Shown here: positions 23,215 to 30,500 of the stretch, piece after piece
Position numbering within the stretch: position 1 is the first letter of the stretch
Layout of the letters: each line of letters opens with the position of its first letter
Assembly (NCBI GenBank): GCA_020532515.1
Contig: JAJBAY010000015.1
Span: 1-34,203, forward strand
Direction: 5' to 3'
Source: Candidatus Cloacimonadota bacterium
GTDB taxonomy: Bacteria; Cloacimonadota; Cloacimonadia; Cloacimonadales; Cloacimonadaceae
Length of the DNA stretch: 34,203 bases
Translations under genes and position numbers: made by a program
Notes under the pieces: generated by a model
The model's input: the letters and a program-made list of their open reading frames with translations, nothing else
What the model was told of the DNA's origin: nothing
The model's database searches: none

Positions 23215-24510
23215 TTAGATGATGCCACAGCGGCGGAAGATCTGATCCACATTCTTCAGATAGCGTTCGTAAGAGAAAATCTCTTTGATCGCGCTTTCGC
23301 CCAAGGCATCGGTGATCTCTTTACTGGCGAGGATGAGTAATTTGAAATCCTCACCGTCGTTAATGGACTTCATGGCAATAGCTTGAACCAGAGCGTAGGC
23401 CTCTTCCCGGCTCATTCCGGTATTGGTCAGGTGCAAGAGCAAGGCTTGCGAGAAGACCAGCCCACCGGTGAGCTCGATATTCTTCATCATATTATCCGGA
23501 TACACTGCCAGGGATTCGATCATGGCAGAGCTTTTGACCAGCATATAATGGACCAGGATGCAGCTATCCGGCAGGATGATGCGCTCCACGCTGCTGTGTG
23601 AGATATCGCGTTCGTGCCAAAGTGGGTTATTTTCCAGGGCGACAGAGGCATTGGCTCTCAGGATGCGGCTGAGGCCACAAAGCTGTTCACTGAGGATGGG
23701 ATTGCGTTTGTGCGGCATAGCAGAGCTGCCTTTTTGTCCACGGCTAAAGTTCTCTTCTGCTTCGTTCACTTCGGTGCGTTGCAGATGGCGTATTTCCAGA
23801 GCGATCTTTTCGAGGGTGGAGCCGATCTGGGCGATGGTAAACAGGAATTGGGCATGGCGATCACGTTGAATCACCTGAGTGGAGATATTCACCGGGCATA
23901 GCTCCAAATGCTTGCAAGCCCGTTCTTCCACTTCCGGATCCAGATGGGCGTAATTTCCCACAGCGCCGGAGAATTGTCCCACGCTCACGATCCGGATCGC
24001 TTCCTGCAGGCGCCGAATATTGCGATTCGTTTCATCATACCACAGGGCAAATTTGAGGCCAAAAGAAGTGGGCTCGGCATGGATGCCATGGCTGCGCCCC
24101 ATACAGAGAGTGTGGCGGTGCTCACGCGCTTTCAGCTTGAGAGTCTCAGCCAGGCGGTAAAGCTCGGAGAGGATCAGCTCTCCGGCCTGTTTGAGCTGCA
24201 AGGCAGTGGCGGTATCCAGAACATCCGAAGAAGTCATCCCATAATGAATCCAGTGAGAAGCAGGCCCCACATATTCTGCCACATTGGTCAAAAAGGCAAT
24301 CACGTCATGACGTGTCTCCTGCTCGATCTCGGCAATGCGCTCCACATCGAAATCGGCTTTTTCAGAGATAGCCTGGTAATCTGGAGTGGGAATCATACCC
24401 ATTTCATGCATAGCCTGCGCTGCTGCCAATTCTACTTCGAGCCAGCAGCGATAGCGGTTTTCGAGCGTCCAGACTCGCTCCATTTCTGCCAAAGAGTAAC
24501 GCGGAATCAT
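23215..24510 (-). CDS. purB: Adenylosuccinate lyase PurB
   Basis: PurB cleaves fumarate from SAICAR and from adenylosuccinate, acting twice in purine synthesis. The 431-residue product begins with the usual 'MIPRYSLAEM' and carries 'YGMTSSDVLDT', 'GRSHGIHAEPTSFG' (H141, a catalytic histidine) and the fumarase/aspartase superfamily signature 'GSSAMPHKRNP' at 261-271, whose serine loop acts as the base. Length is standard for the bacterial enzyme. The ATG immediately follows the upstream lipoprotein stop (TAAATG). No other purine genes are nearby, so its place in an envelope gene operon is not pathway-driven. Confidence 0.96.
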   Translation of the reverse strand: MIPRYSLAEMERVWTLENRYRCWLEVELAAAQAMHEMGMIPTPDYQAISEKADFDVERIAEIEQETRHDVIAFLTNVAEYVGPASHWIHYGMTSSDVLDTATALQLKQAGELILSELYRLAETLKLKAREHRHTLCMGRSHGIHAEPTSFGLKFALWYDETNRNIRRLQEAIRIVSVGQFSGAVGNYAHLDPEVEERACKHLELCPVNISTQVIQRDRHAQFLFTIAQIGSTLEKIALEIRHLQRTEVNEAEENFSRGQKGSSAMPHKRNPILSEQLCGLSRILRANASVALENNPLWHERDISHSSVERIILPDSCILVHYMLVKSSAMIESLAVYPDNMMKNIELTGGLVFSQALLLHLTNTGMSREEAYALVQAIAMKSINDGEDFKLLILASKEITDALGESAIKEIFSYERYLKNVDQIFRRCGII

Positions 24511-25227
24511 TTATTTCCCCAAAAGTCCTTTAAACATCTCAAACATTCCTCCTTGTTCCAGGAGATCCTTGATGTTTTCTTCTGTGGCCTTACCTTTCGG
24601 CAAAGGCGTTATTAACGGCACATTATATTTCACATCGTCAAAGAGCAGTTTTGCCGAGATGCCGCGCCCAGCTTTGATTTCCAGCTGATCCAGGTCGCCC
24701 CGGCTGGTATAGCTCACCGTTACATTTGCTCCGGATTTGCGGTCAATCACGGAGTCCAATTTGTACTTCGGGGTAAATTTGATCGTCAGGTCATCCCGCA
24801 CTATCGCCTTTTCGCGGATAATCTCCGCACCGTACTTCTCCATAAGATAATCCGAAGAGGAGAATAAAGCCAATACTCCCAGAGGAATCTTATCTTTCAG
24901 GTTCAAGGCTTCCAAAACGGGCATAGAAGGTGAGAGTATCGAGAAATAATCTCCCATATACATACTGATAAGGGGAGAGGCGTTTGCACCAAAGATGCCG
25001 CCTTCGATCACATCAATGCGCATCTGTTTCTCGCTTTTGGCCAATGAAAAGGGCTTGCGCAAGCTAAAGCCCAAGGCAGACACCTCGATGATGCCGTTTC
25101 CGGTAAAGCTTTCCCATTTTTTAAGCTCTGAGCGGAGCAGGGCTTCTTCGCTGAATTTTTGGAAGGCAGCGCAGGAAGCCAAAATCAGGCTGAGGAAGAT
25201 GAGGCAGAGGATGAGTATTCTATTCAT
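24511..25227 (-). CDS. Lipoprotein, possibly LolB/DUF4292-like
   Basis: The 238-residue product has a clear lipoprotein signal ending 'LILASC' (cysteine 19). The rest is a beta-rich domain. 'WESFTGNGIIEVSALGFSLRKPFSLAKSEKQMRIDVIEGG' resembles the opening strands of the LolA/LolB/DUF4292 fold (a half-barrel that carries lipids or lipoproteins), and a mostly beta body follows. A helical C terminus ('ATEENIKDLLEQGGMFEMFKGLLGK') is present. Assignment to a lipoprotein carrier is tentative. It starts within the lgt stop (ATGA overlap) and has GGAG upstream. Being encoded next to the enzyme that lipidates lipoproteins fits a role in lipoprotein handling, though this is inference. Confidence 0.72.
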   Translation of the reverse strand: MNRILILCLIFLSLILASCAAFQKFSEEALLRSELKKWESFTGNGIIEVSALGFSLRKPFSLAKSEKQMRIDVIEGGIFGANASPLISMYMGDYFSILSPSMPVLEALNLKDKIPLGVLALFSSSDYLMEKYGAEIIREKAIVRDDLTIKFTPKYKLDSVIDRKSGANVTVSYTSRGDLDQLEIKAGRGISAKLLFDDVKYNVPLITPLPKGKATEENIKDLLEQGGMFEMFKGLLGK

Positions 25228-26030
25228 GCTTTTCTCCTATATAAAGACCATATGCCAATGCCAGAGGCGATAATCATCAAGAGTGAAAGAAATTGGCCGA
25301 TGCTCATAAAACCAAAGATGAAGCCAAAATCCTGATAAAAGCTGATATCATCCGGCACTCGCACAAATTCGATCAAGAAGCGCACAATGCCATAACCGCC
25401 GATAAAAGTCCAGAAGCCCAGACCTTCCTTCAGATTCTTTTTGAGGATGAGGTACGAGACCAGCCCCAAGAGCAAACCTTCTGCAAGCATTTCATAAATC
25501 TGAGTGGGATGGCGGGGCAGACCGCCAGCTCCGGGAAATACTACTCCCCAGGGCAGGGTGGTCACTCTGCCCCAGAGCTCGGCATTGATGAAATTGCCCA
25601 GGCGTCCCAGCCCCAAGCCAATGGCCACCAACGGCATAACCGGATCCGCCAGGGCCAGGAAAGAAAGCTTATTCCGCCTACAAAATATAAGGCCAGCTAC
25701 GATCACGCCCAAAGCACCACCGTGGAAGCTCATACCCCCTTCCCAGACGGCAAAGATGGCAAGCGGATGCGCCAGATAATACATGAAGTTATAAAAGATT
25801 ACATAGCCCAAACGCCCGCCCAGGATCACGCCCAGCATCATATAAAAGATGGCTGATTCATATTTATCCCGCTCCAGTTCTATGCCTTTGAGGCGGAGCA
25901 AGGGGCGATAAAGGAAATAGGCCAGTACAAAGCTGAGCACATACAAAAAGCCATACCAACGGACATGCAGATCAAGGCCGAATACCGAAAAGCTGGCGAT
26001 CTCAGGACTGATATTGGGAAACTGTATCAT
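25224..26030 (-). CDS. lgt: Prolipoprotein diacylglyceryl transferase Lgt
   Basis: Lgt moves a diacylglyceryl group from phosphatidylglycerol to the lipobox cysteine of prolipoproteins in the inner membrane, the first step of lipoprotein maturation. The 268-residue protein has about seven membrane helices. It keeps the essential residues at the same positions as E. coli Lgt: Y26 in 'RWYGF', H103 in 'SFHGG' and R143 in 'GRLGNFINAELWGR'. 'LPRHPTQIYE' and the late 'GYGIVRFLIEFVRVPD' are also typical. It matches the many lipobox proteins in this window. Its start lies three bases after the etfB stop. The ribosome-binding site is modest. Confidence 0.96.
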   Translation of the reverse strand: MIQFPNISPEIASFSVFGLDLHVRWYGFLYVLSFVLAYFLYRPLLRLKGIELERDKYESAIFYMMLGVILGGRLGYVIFYNFMYYLAHPLAIFAVWEGGMSFHGGALGVIVAGLIFCRRNKLSFLALADPVMPLVAIGLGLGRLGNFINAELWGRVTTLPWGVVFPGAGGLPRHPTQIYEMLAEGLLLGLVSYLILKKNLKEGLGFWTFIGGYGIVRFLIEFVRVPDDISFYQDFGFIFGFMSIGQFLSLLMIIASGIGIWSLYRRKA

Positions 26031-26033
26031 AAA

Positions 26034-26819
26034 TCATCTCTTGGTGATTTCATCCAGGCGTTTTACGATCAGTGTCACGGCTTCATCGGGGTCGCCGTCA
26101 AATTTCTCCACCTGTTTCTCGTGTTTGGGACTAAAGATATTCAGCACCTGAGTGGGGGAACCGTTCAGGCCGATTTTGGCTTCGTCCAGATTCAAGTCCT
26201 CTGCAGTCAAGATCTTGAGCTCTGCATTTCGGGCACTGCGCTTGCCTCTCAGCGATGGCAGCCGGGGGTTATTGATCTCCTTGACCACCGAAATCAGGCC
26301 GGGGAGCTGCATCTCCACCGTGTCATAGCCATCTTCCATGAGGCGCTGCACCCTGGCTTTGTGGCAATCGATACTCTCGATCTTACGTACAAAACAGGTC
26401 TGTGGAATATCCAGATGAGCGGCGATGCCAGGGCCTACCTGAGCAGTGTCTCCATCGATCGCCTGCTGGCCGGTGAGAATAAGGGTGTATTCTCCCAAGT
26501 GCTTGATCGCAGCGGCCAGGGTGTAACTGGTAGCCCAGGTATCTGCTCCGGCAAATTTGCGATCACAGAGCAGATAGATTTCATCCACACCCAGAGAAAC
26601 CGCTTCTCTCAAGGTAGCTTCCGTCTGCGGAGGTCCCATGCTGATAGCGACTATAGTGCCGCCATGAGCTTCTTTCAGGCGCACCGCTTCTTCGATGGCA
26701 TAGGCGTCAAAGGGATTGAGAATGCTTTCCACACCCTCGCGGATCAGGGTATTCGTCACGGGATCTATTCTGATCTCAGTGGTATTTGGGACCTGCTTGA
26801 TACATACGATATAGCGCAC
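26034..26819 (-). CDS. etfB: Electron transfer flavoprotein beta subunit, bifurcating-type signature
   Basis: EtfB pairs with EtfA to carry electrons between dehydrogenases and other acceptors, binding AMP or FAD. The 261-residue product has the family start 'MRYIVCIKQVPNTTEIRIDP', 'LNPFDAYAIEEAVRLKE', 'GVDEIYLL' and 'GQQAIDGDTAQVGPGIAAHL'. The 'GDTAQVGP' string (123-130) is the form found in flavin-based bifurcating ETFs that bind a second FAD and NADH, whereas classical mitochondrial-type ETFs have 'DDxNQT' here. The start is GTG (26819) with AAGGAG six bases upstream. EtfA is not adjacent: downstream is lgt, upstream a DegT aminotransferase. The partner subunit must be encoded elsewhere. 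Confidence 0.93.
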   Translation of the reverse strand: MRYIVCIKQVPNTTEIRIDPVTNTLIREGVESILNPFDAYAIEEAVRLKEAHGGTIVAISMGPPQTEATLREAVSLGVDEIYLLCDRKFAGADTWATSYTLAAAIKHLGEYTLILTGQQAIDGDTAQVGPGIAAHLDIPQTCFVRKIESIDCHKARVQRLMEDGYDTVEMQLPGLISVVKEINNPRLPSLRGKRSARNAELKILTAEDLNLDEAKIGLNGSPTQVLNIFSPKHEKQVEKFDGDPDEAVTLIVKRLDEITKR

Positions 26820-26829
26820 ACATTGCTCC

Positions 26830-27933
26830 TTAGTTGTAAAATTCCTGGATGCTATCCACCACGTATTGTTTCATTTCCTGGGTCAATTCCGGGTAGATGG
26901 GGATAGAGAGAACCTTATTTGCCATCTCTTCGGCCACGGGCAGGTCGCCTTTTTTGTAACCCAAATCGATGAAACACTCTTGCAGATGCAGGGGCAGGGG
27001 ATAGTAAACCGCACAGCCGATGCCTCTGTCTTGCAGATGCTTCATCAGATCATCCCGCTGAGAGGCGATGAATGTATATTGATTGTAGATAGTTAGCGCT
27101 TTGGGATCTATATAAGGGGTAGTGAGCCCTTCTATACCGGATAAGTTCGCATCGTAAAAAGCGGCATTGGCACGGCGCGCTTTGCTCCAGGAGGCCAATT
27201 GATCCAGCTTTACCAAAAGCACCGCTGCTTGCATAGTGTCCAAACGGCTATTCAGCCCCACGCACTTGTGATAATATTTGGGACCTTCGCCATGAACGCG
27301 CAGCTGTCTCAGCGCTATGGCCAGTTCATCGTCATTGGTCAGACACATGCCGGCGTCTCCCATTGCGCCCAGATTCTTGCTGGGGAAGAAAGACAAAGTT
27401 CCGATATCGCCAAAAGAGCAGCTCATCTGGTCATTCCAGGTGGAGCCAATGCCCTGGGCATTATCCTCAATCACTTTCAAATTGTGCTTCTTGGCAATTG
27501 CCATGATGGCCTGCATGTCCGAACACTGGCCAAAAAGGTGCACTGGCATGATGGCTTTGGTCCTGGGCGTGATTGCCGCTTCTATTTTGCTGGGGTCCAG
27601 ATTGAAAGTTCTGGGATCGATATCCACAAAGACAGGACGGGCATGATTGCGCCAGATGGACGAAGCGGTGGCAAAAAAGGTGAAGGAAGTGGTGATGATC
27701 TCATCGCCTTCTCCGATCTCCAAAGCCTTGACCGCCAGCACCAAAGCATCCGTGCCGGAAGCGCAGCCAATGGCGTGTTTGATGCCCAGATAATCTTGCA
27801 TCTTTTCTTCAAACTCTTTTACCTGAGCACCCATAATGTAATGATGATTCGCAAAGACCTTGTCCAGCTCTATCCTGATCTGTGGCATCAGCGCTTCATA
27901 TTGAGCGTGTAAATCTAACATTGGTACTTTCAT
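26830..27933 (-). CDS. DegT/DnrJ/EryC1/StrS family sugar aminotransferase
   Basis: This 367-residue PLP enzyme would transfer an amino group to a nucleotide-linked keto sugar, producing amino sugars for surface polysaccharide. Features are 'IGCASGTDALVLAVKA' (cofactor phosphate site), 'PVHLFGQCSDM', 'IEDNAQGIGS' (D157 region contacting the pyridine nitrogen) and 'SFFPSKNLGAMGDAG' with the Schiff-base lysine K186. The late 'YNQYTFIASQRDDLMKHLQ' and 'YYPLPLHLQ' are typical. Length is standard. It follows the SLBB export gene and epimerase in the same operon, which fits a polysaccharide pathway. The exact sugar (for example 3-amino or 4-amino) cannot be fixed. Confidence 0.93.
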   Translation of the reverse strand: MKVPMLDLHAQYEALMPQIRIELDKVFANHHYIMGAQVKEFEEKMQDYLGIKHAIGCASGTDALVLAVKALEIGEGDEIITTSFTFFATASSIWRNHARPVFVDIDPRTFNLDPSKIEAAITPRTKAIMPVHLFGQCSDMQAIMAIAKKHNLKVIEDNAQGIGSTWNDQMSCSFGDIGTLSFFPSKNLGAMGDAGMCLTNDDELAIALRQLRVHGEGPKYYHKCVGLNSRLDTMQAAVLLVKLDQLASWSKARRANAAFYDANLSGIEGLTTPYIDPKALTIYNQYTFIASQRDDLMKHLQDRGIGCAVYYPLPLHLQECFIDLGYKKGDLPVAEEMANKVLSIPIYPELTQEMKQYVVDSIQEFYN

Positions 27934-27947
27934 CGTGTATAAACTCC

Positions 27948-29336
27948 TTATTTTGCAAAGTTTACGACGCCAAGGACAATCGTGACGGCCCCGGCTAAGA
28001 TGCCTACAATATCTCTGACATCTACCCAGTTGCTGCGATCCAATTTATCTGATACAAAGATCATATCCCCTGGTTTCAGAGGCTGATTCTTTTTTGTTTT
28101 TTCCCAGTTCCCGCTGCTGGCGCGCAAGAGCCTGATTCCCGTGACACTGTAATTATTTGCATATCCTCCAGCCTGCTGGACATAATATCTCCAGTCTTCG
28201 TCTGCTTTATAAGGAACCAGCCCGGGATTCTTTACCTGTCCGCTCACTCTGATCATATTCAGCTTGTGGGGCAGGTAGATGTAGTCGTTGTTATTTAAGA
28301 CGATATCGCCTTCTTTGCCTTCAGTGCGCAGAACCTTGGCGAAATCAACGCTATATTTTCCTTTTACCTGGCGCAGCTTGTTACGGAAATAGGCATATTC
28401 TATGGGGCTCATACTGCTGGGGTCTAATAGTTTGAGGCGTTCAAATTCGGGATCCGGCTCTGCATTATAATCATGATTTAAGACTACTGCATTTTCTGGA
28501 TCAGCATTTTCAATAATGCCGCCAGCCATCTGAATTGCATCCCACAAAGTAGCGTTTTCTGCCAGGACATACCAGCCTTGATGCAAAAATCCTCCGTTTA
28601 AGCTCACCACATTCTTCTCTTGAAAACGGCTGTTTAAGGGTATCATGAGCCAGTCTCCGGGATGCATCTCAATCTCTCTGTGCTGGGGCTCATCTCTTAG
28701 ATTCAGGGTTTGTACTGTATAAGGACTTCCTATGCCCTGATATTTGCTGAGGCGTACTGCCGAAAGCTCTGCCCCGGGCATCACGCCCAAAGCCAGATCC
28801 ATCATAGTCCCCACAGTATCTCCCACTTTGTATTCCACATCGCCGGCAAAGTAAACCGCTCCCCAGATATTGACAATATGCTCCAAAACCGGAACGTGAA
28901 TCAAATCTCCGTCCCTGAGTAGTGGATTTTGTGAGATATCGCCCAGACGGTAATAGCGCAGCAGATCGTAAATTTCCTCTTTACCCCCGCGGGTTAGACG
29001 GATATGGCGCAAAGCCTGATGCTTAGGATAATTGCGGGTTTTTACTCTTTTCGTATCTTCTTCTCTCAATCCTGGAATTGGATTCGTTTGCTGCTCTGTC
29101 CCCGTCTCATGGCTGCTGATATCGGATTGCCCCAATTTCAGCTCCTGCGGGGTCTGTGCCATCATCAAGGCATCTGAAATCCGGTCTGTGGGATAGACTT
29201 TGTAAGAACCAGGTAATTCCACATAGCCACTAATGCTGATGCTAAGCTGCGGAGCCTCAGGCAGAGGAAAATCCATTGCAAAGCCCAGACTGAGCAGCAG
29301 CAGAAAGGCAATGCTGCAAAGATATTTAGTTTTCAT
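27948..29336 (-). CDS. Polysaccharide export protein with SLBB domains (Wza-like)
   Basis: The 462-residue protein has a signal peptide (about 1-20). Four SLBB-like units follow, at about residues 32-60 ('SISGYVELPGSYKVYPTDRISDALMMA'-type start), 155-185, 242-273 and 362-395, each with the 'GxV.xPGxYxxxxxxTxxDAIxxAGG' pattern. A hydrophobic C-terminal helix ('DIVGILAGAVTIVLGVVNFAK') is present. SLBB proteins form the periplasmic to outer-membrane channel for surface polysaccharide, as Wza does. There is no obvious classical Poly_export (PES) motif, and the N-terminal unit is separated from the rest by a 90-residue polar linker, so this may be a variant subfamily. It overlaps the epimerase gene by 11 bases. 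Confidence 0.85.
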   Translation of the reverse strand: MKTKYLCSIAFLLLLSLGFAMDFPLPEAPQLSISISGYVELPGSYKVYPTDRISDALMMAQTPQELKLGQSDISSHETGTEQQTNPIPGLREEDTKRVKTRNYPKHQALRHIRLTRGGKEEIYDLLRYYRLGDISQNPLLRDGDLIHVPVLEHIVNIWGAVYFAGDVEYKVGDTVGTMMDLALGVMPGAELSAVRLSKYQGIGSPYTVQTLNLRDEPQHREIEMHPGDWLMIPLNSRFQEKNVVSLNGGFLHQGWYVLAENATLWDAIQMAGGIIENADPENAVVLNHDYNAEPDPEFERLKLLDPSSMSPIEYAYFRNKLRQVKGKYSVDFAKVLRTEGKEGDIVLNNNDYIYLPHKLNMIRVSGQVKNPGLVPYKADEDWRYYVQQAGGYANNYSVTGIRLLRASSGNWEKTKKNQPLKPGDMIFVSDKLDRSNWVDVRDIVGILAGAVTIVLGVVNFAK

Positions 29337-30285
29337 ATTGCTCTAACATGCGCGTGATAATGTCATCAAGATTGTACTCTGGCTCATAGCCGATGTACTT
29401 TTTAATCTTGTCCAAATCTGGCTTACGGTTCATCATGTCCTCAAATCCTTCCTCAAAAGCCACTTCATAGCTCATGTATTCGATCTTGGATTTGCTATCG
29501 CACATGCTTTTTACCTTATGCGCCAGCTCTTCTATGCTGATCGATTCTGTGGTGCCCACATTGAAGATTCCGCCTTCACATTCGGGGGTATTCATGAGCT
29601 TGACAAATGCACCCACCACATCGGAAACATCGGCAAAACAGCGGGTCTGCTTGCCTGTGCCAAAGATTACGATGGGTTGATCCAACCGGGCTGCTTTGAT
29701 GAATTTCGGCAAGACCATGCCATACTGTCCGGACTGCCGGGGCCCCACGGTATTGAAACAACGTACGATCACTATCGGCAGCTTCTTTTCGCGATAGTAA
29801 GCCAAAGCCATAAATTCATCGATGGCTTTGGAGCAGCTATAACCCCAGCGGCTGATGTGGGTGGAGCCCAAAAGGCGGTCGTCCTGCTCCGAAAAAGGCA
29901 TTTTTTCACTCTTGCCATAAATCTCGCTGGTGGAGGTAATCAAAGCCTTGGATTTGTGTTTGTTGCACAGCTCGAGGACGTTTTCCGTGCCCACGATATT
30001 GGTTTTCAGCGAGAGCAGGGGATTTTCTATGATGTATTTTACTCCCACTGCAGCAGCCAGATGATAGACCTGCTGGCACTTTGAGATCAAATCATTCATC
30101 AGCTCACGATCCAGGATGCTCCCTATGCAAAAATGGAACTTGGGATGATCCTTAAAGGATTCAATATTAGCGAGACTTCCGGTAGAAAGGTTATCTATCG
30201 CGAAGACTTCATGGCCTTCTTTTAGAAGACGTTCGGCCAAATGCGAGCCGATGAAGCCCGCGCCGCCTGTGATCAGTATTTTCAT
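29326..30285 (-). CDS. NAD-dependent nucleotide-sugar epimerase/dehydratase (extended SDR)
   Basis: The 319-residue extended short-chain dehydrogenase carries the NAD motif 'TGGAGFIGSHLAE' at the start, 'YHLAAAVGVKYIIENP', the catalytic 'SRWGYSCSKAIDEF' (Y and K of YxxxK, with the preceding serine/threonine in 'ITSTSEIYG') and 'GPRQSGQYGMVLPKFI'. The likely substrate is a UDP- or dTDP-sugar. UDP-glucuronate decarboxylase-like and 4-epimerase-like enzymes are both compatible. GGAG lies seven bases before the ATG. It is the first gene of the nine-gene minus-strand operon, with a promoter candidate at 30346-30372. The downstream SLBB and aminotransferase genes fit surface polysaccharide synthesis. 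Confidence 0.92.
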   Translation of the reverse strand: MKILITGGAGFIGSHLAERLLKEGHEVFAIDNLSTGSLANIESFKDHPKFHFCIGSILDRELMNDLISKCQQVYHLAAAVGVKYIIENPLLSLKTNIVGTENVLELCNKHKSKALITSTSEIYGKSEKMPFSEQDDRLLGSTHISRWGYSCSKAIDEFMALAYYREKKLPIVIVRCFNTVGPRQSGQYGMVLPKFIKAARLDQPIVIFGTGKQTRCFADVSDVVGAFVKLMNTPECEGGIFNVGTTESISIEELAHKVKSMCDSKSKIEYMSYEVAFEEGFEDMMNRKPDLDKIKKYIGYEPEYNLDDIITRMLEQYEN

Positions 30286-30345
30286 ATTTAGCTCCGTAAG
30301 ACATTATTAGAAGCGCTTTTCAGGCACTTTTACATTAATGGTAAC

Positions 30346-30372
30346 ATTATCTGTCTGCTGTGTTTCTGTCAA
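30346..30372 (-). promoter_or_regulatory. Candidate promoter of the nine-gene envelope operon
   Basis: On the minus strand TTGACA (30372-30367) is followed after 15 bases by GATAAT (30351-30346), a five of six match to TATAAT. The spacing is shorter than the usual 17. The start of transcription would be near 30339, giving a leader of about 55 bases before the epimerase gene. The leader can form a small AAGTGC/GCGCTT hairpin. Confidence 0.5.
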
Positions 30373-30457
30373 TACAAAAACCATTCCGCACATCCTCCCG
30401 TTTATCAAAGCGGGTATCCAGAGCTACTGATTTTCATGACATATCTGTATAAAAGAA

Positions 30458-30490
30458 GTAGGGGAGTCCAGAAATGGAAACCTCCCCTAC
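30458..30490 (-). terminator. Hairpin terminator after the M16 peptidase gene
   Basis: The inverted repeat GTAGGGGAG/CTCCCCTAC (arms 30458-30466 and 30482-30490) is read on the minus strand just after the M16 stop codon at 30501-30503. It is followed by TTCTTTT, a fairly T-rich run. The nine-pair GC-rich stem and its place at the end of the operon support an intrinsic terminator. Confidence 0.72.
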
Positions 30491-30500
30491 CGGAATAGAT

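Noticed and set aside
25965-26906. Plus-strand open frame of 313 codons over etfB
   Set aside because: It is antisense to the clear EtfB gene, with no start signal or recognisable domain.
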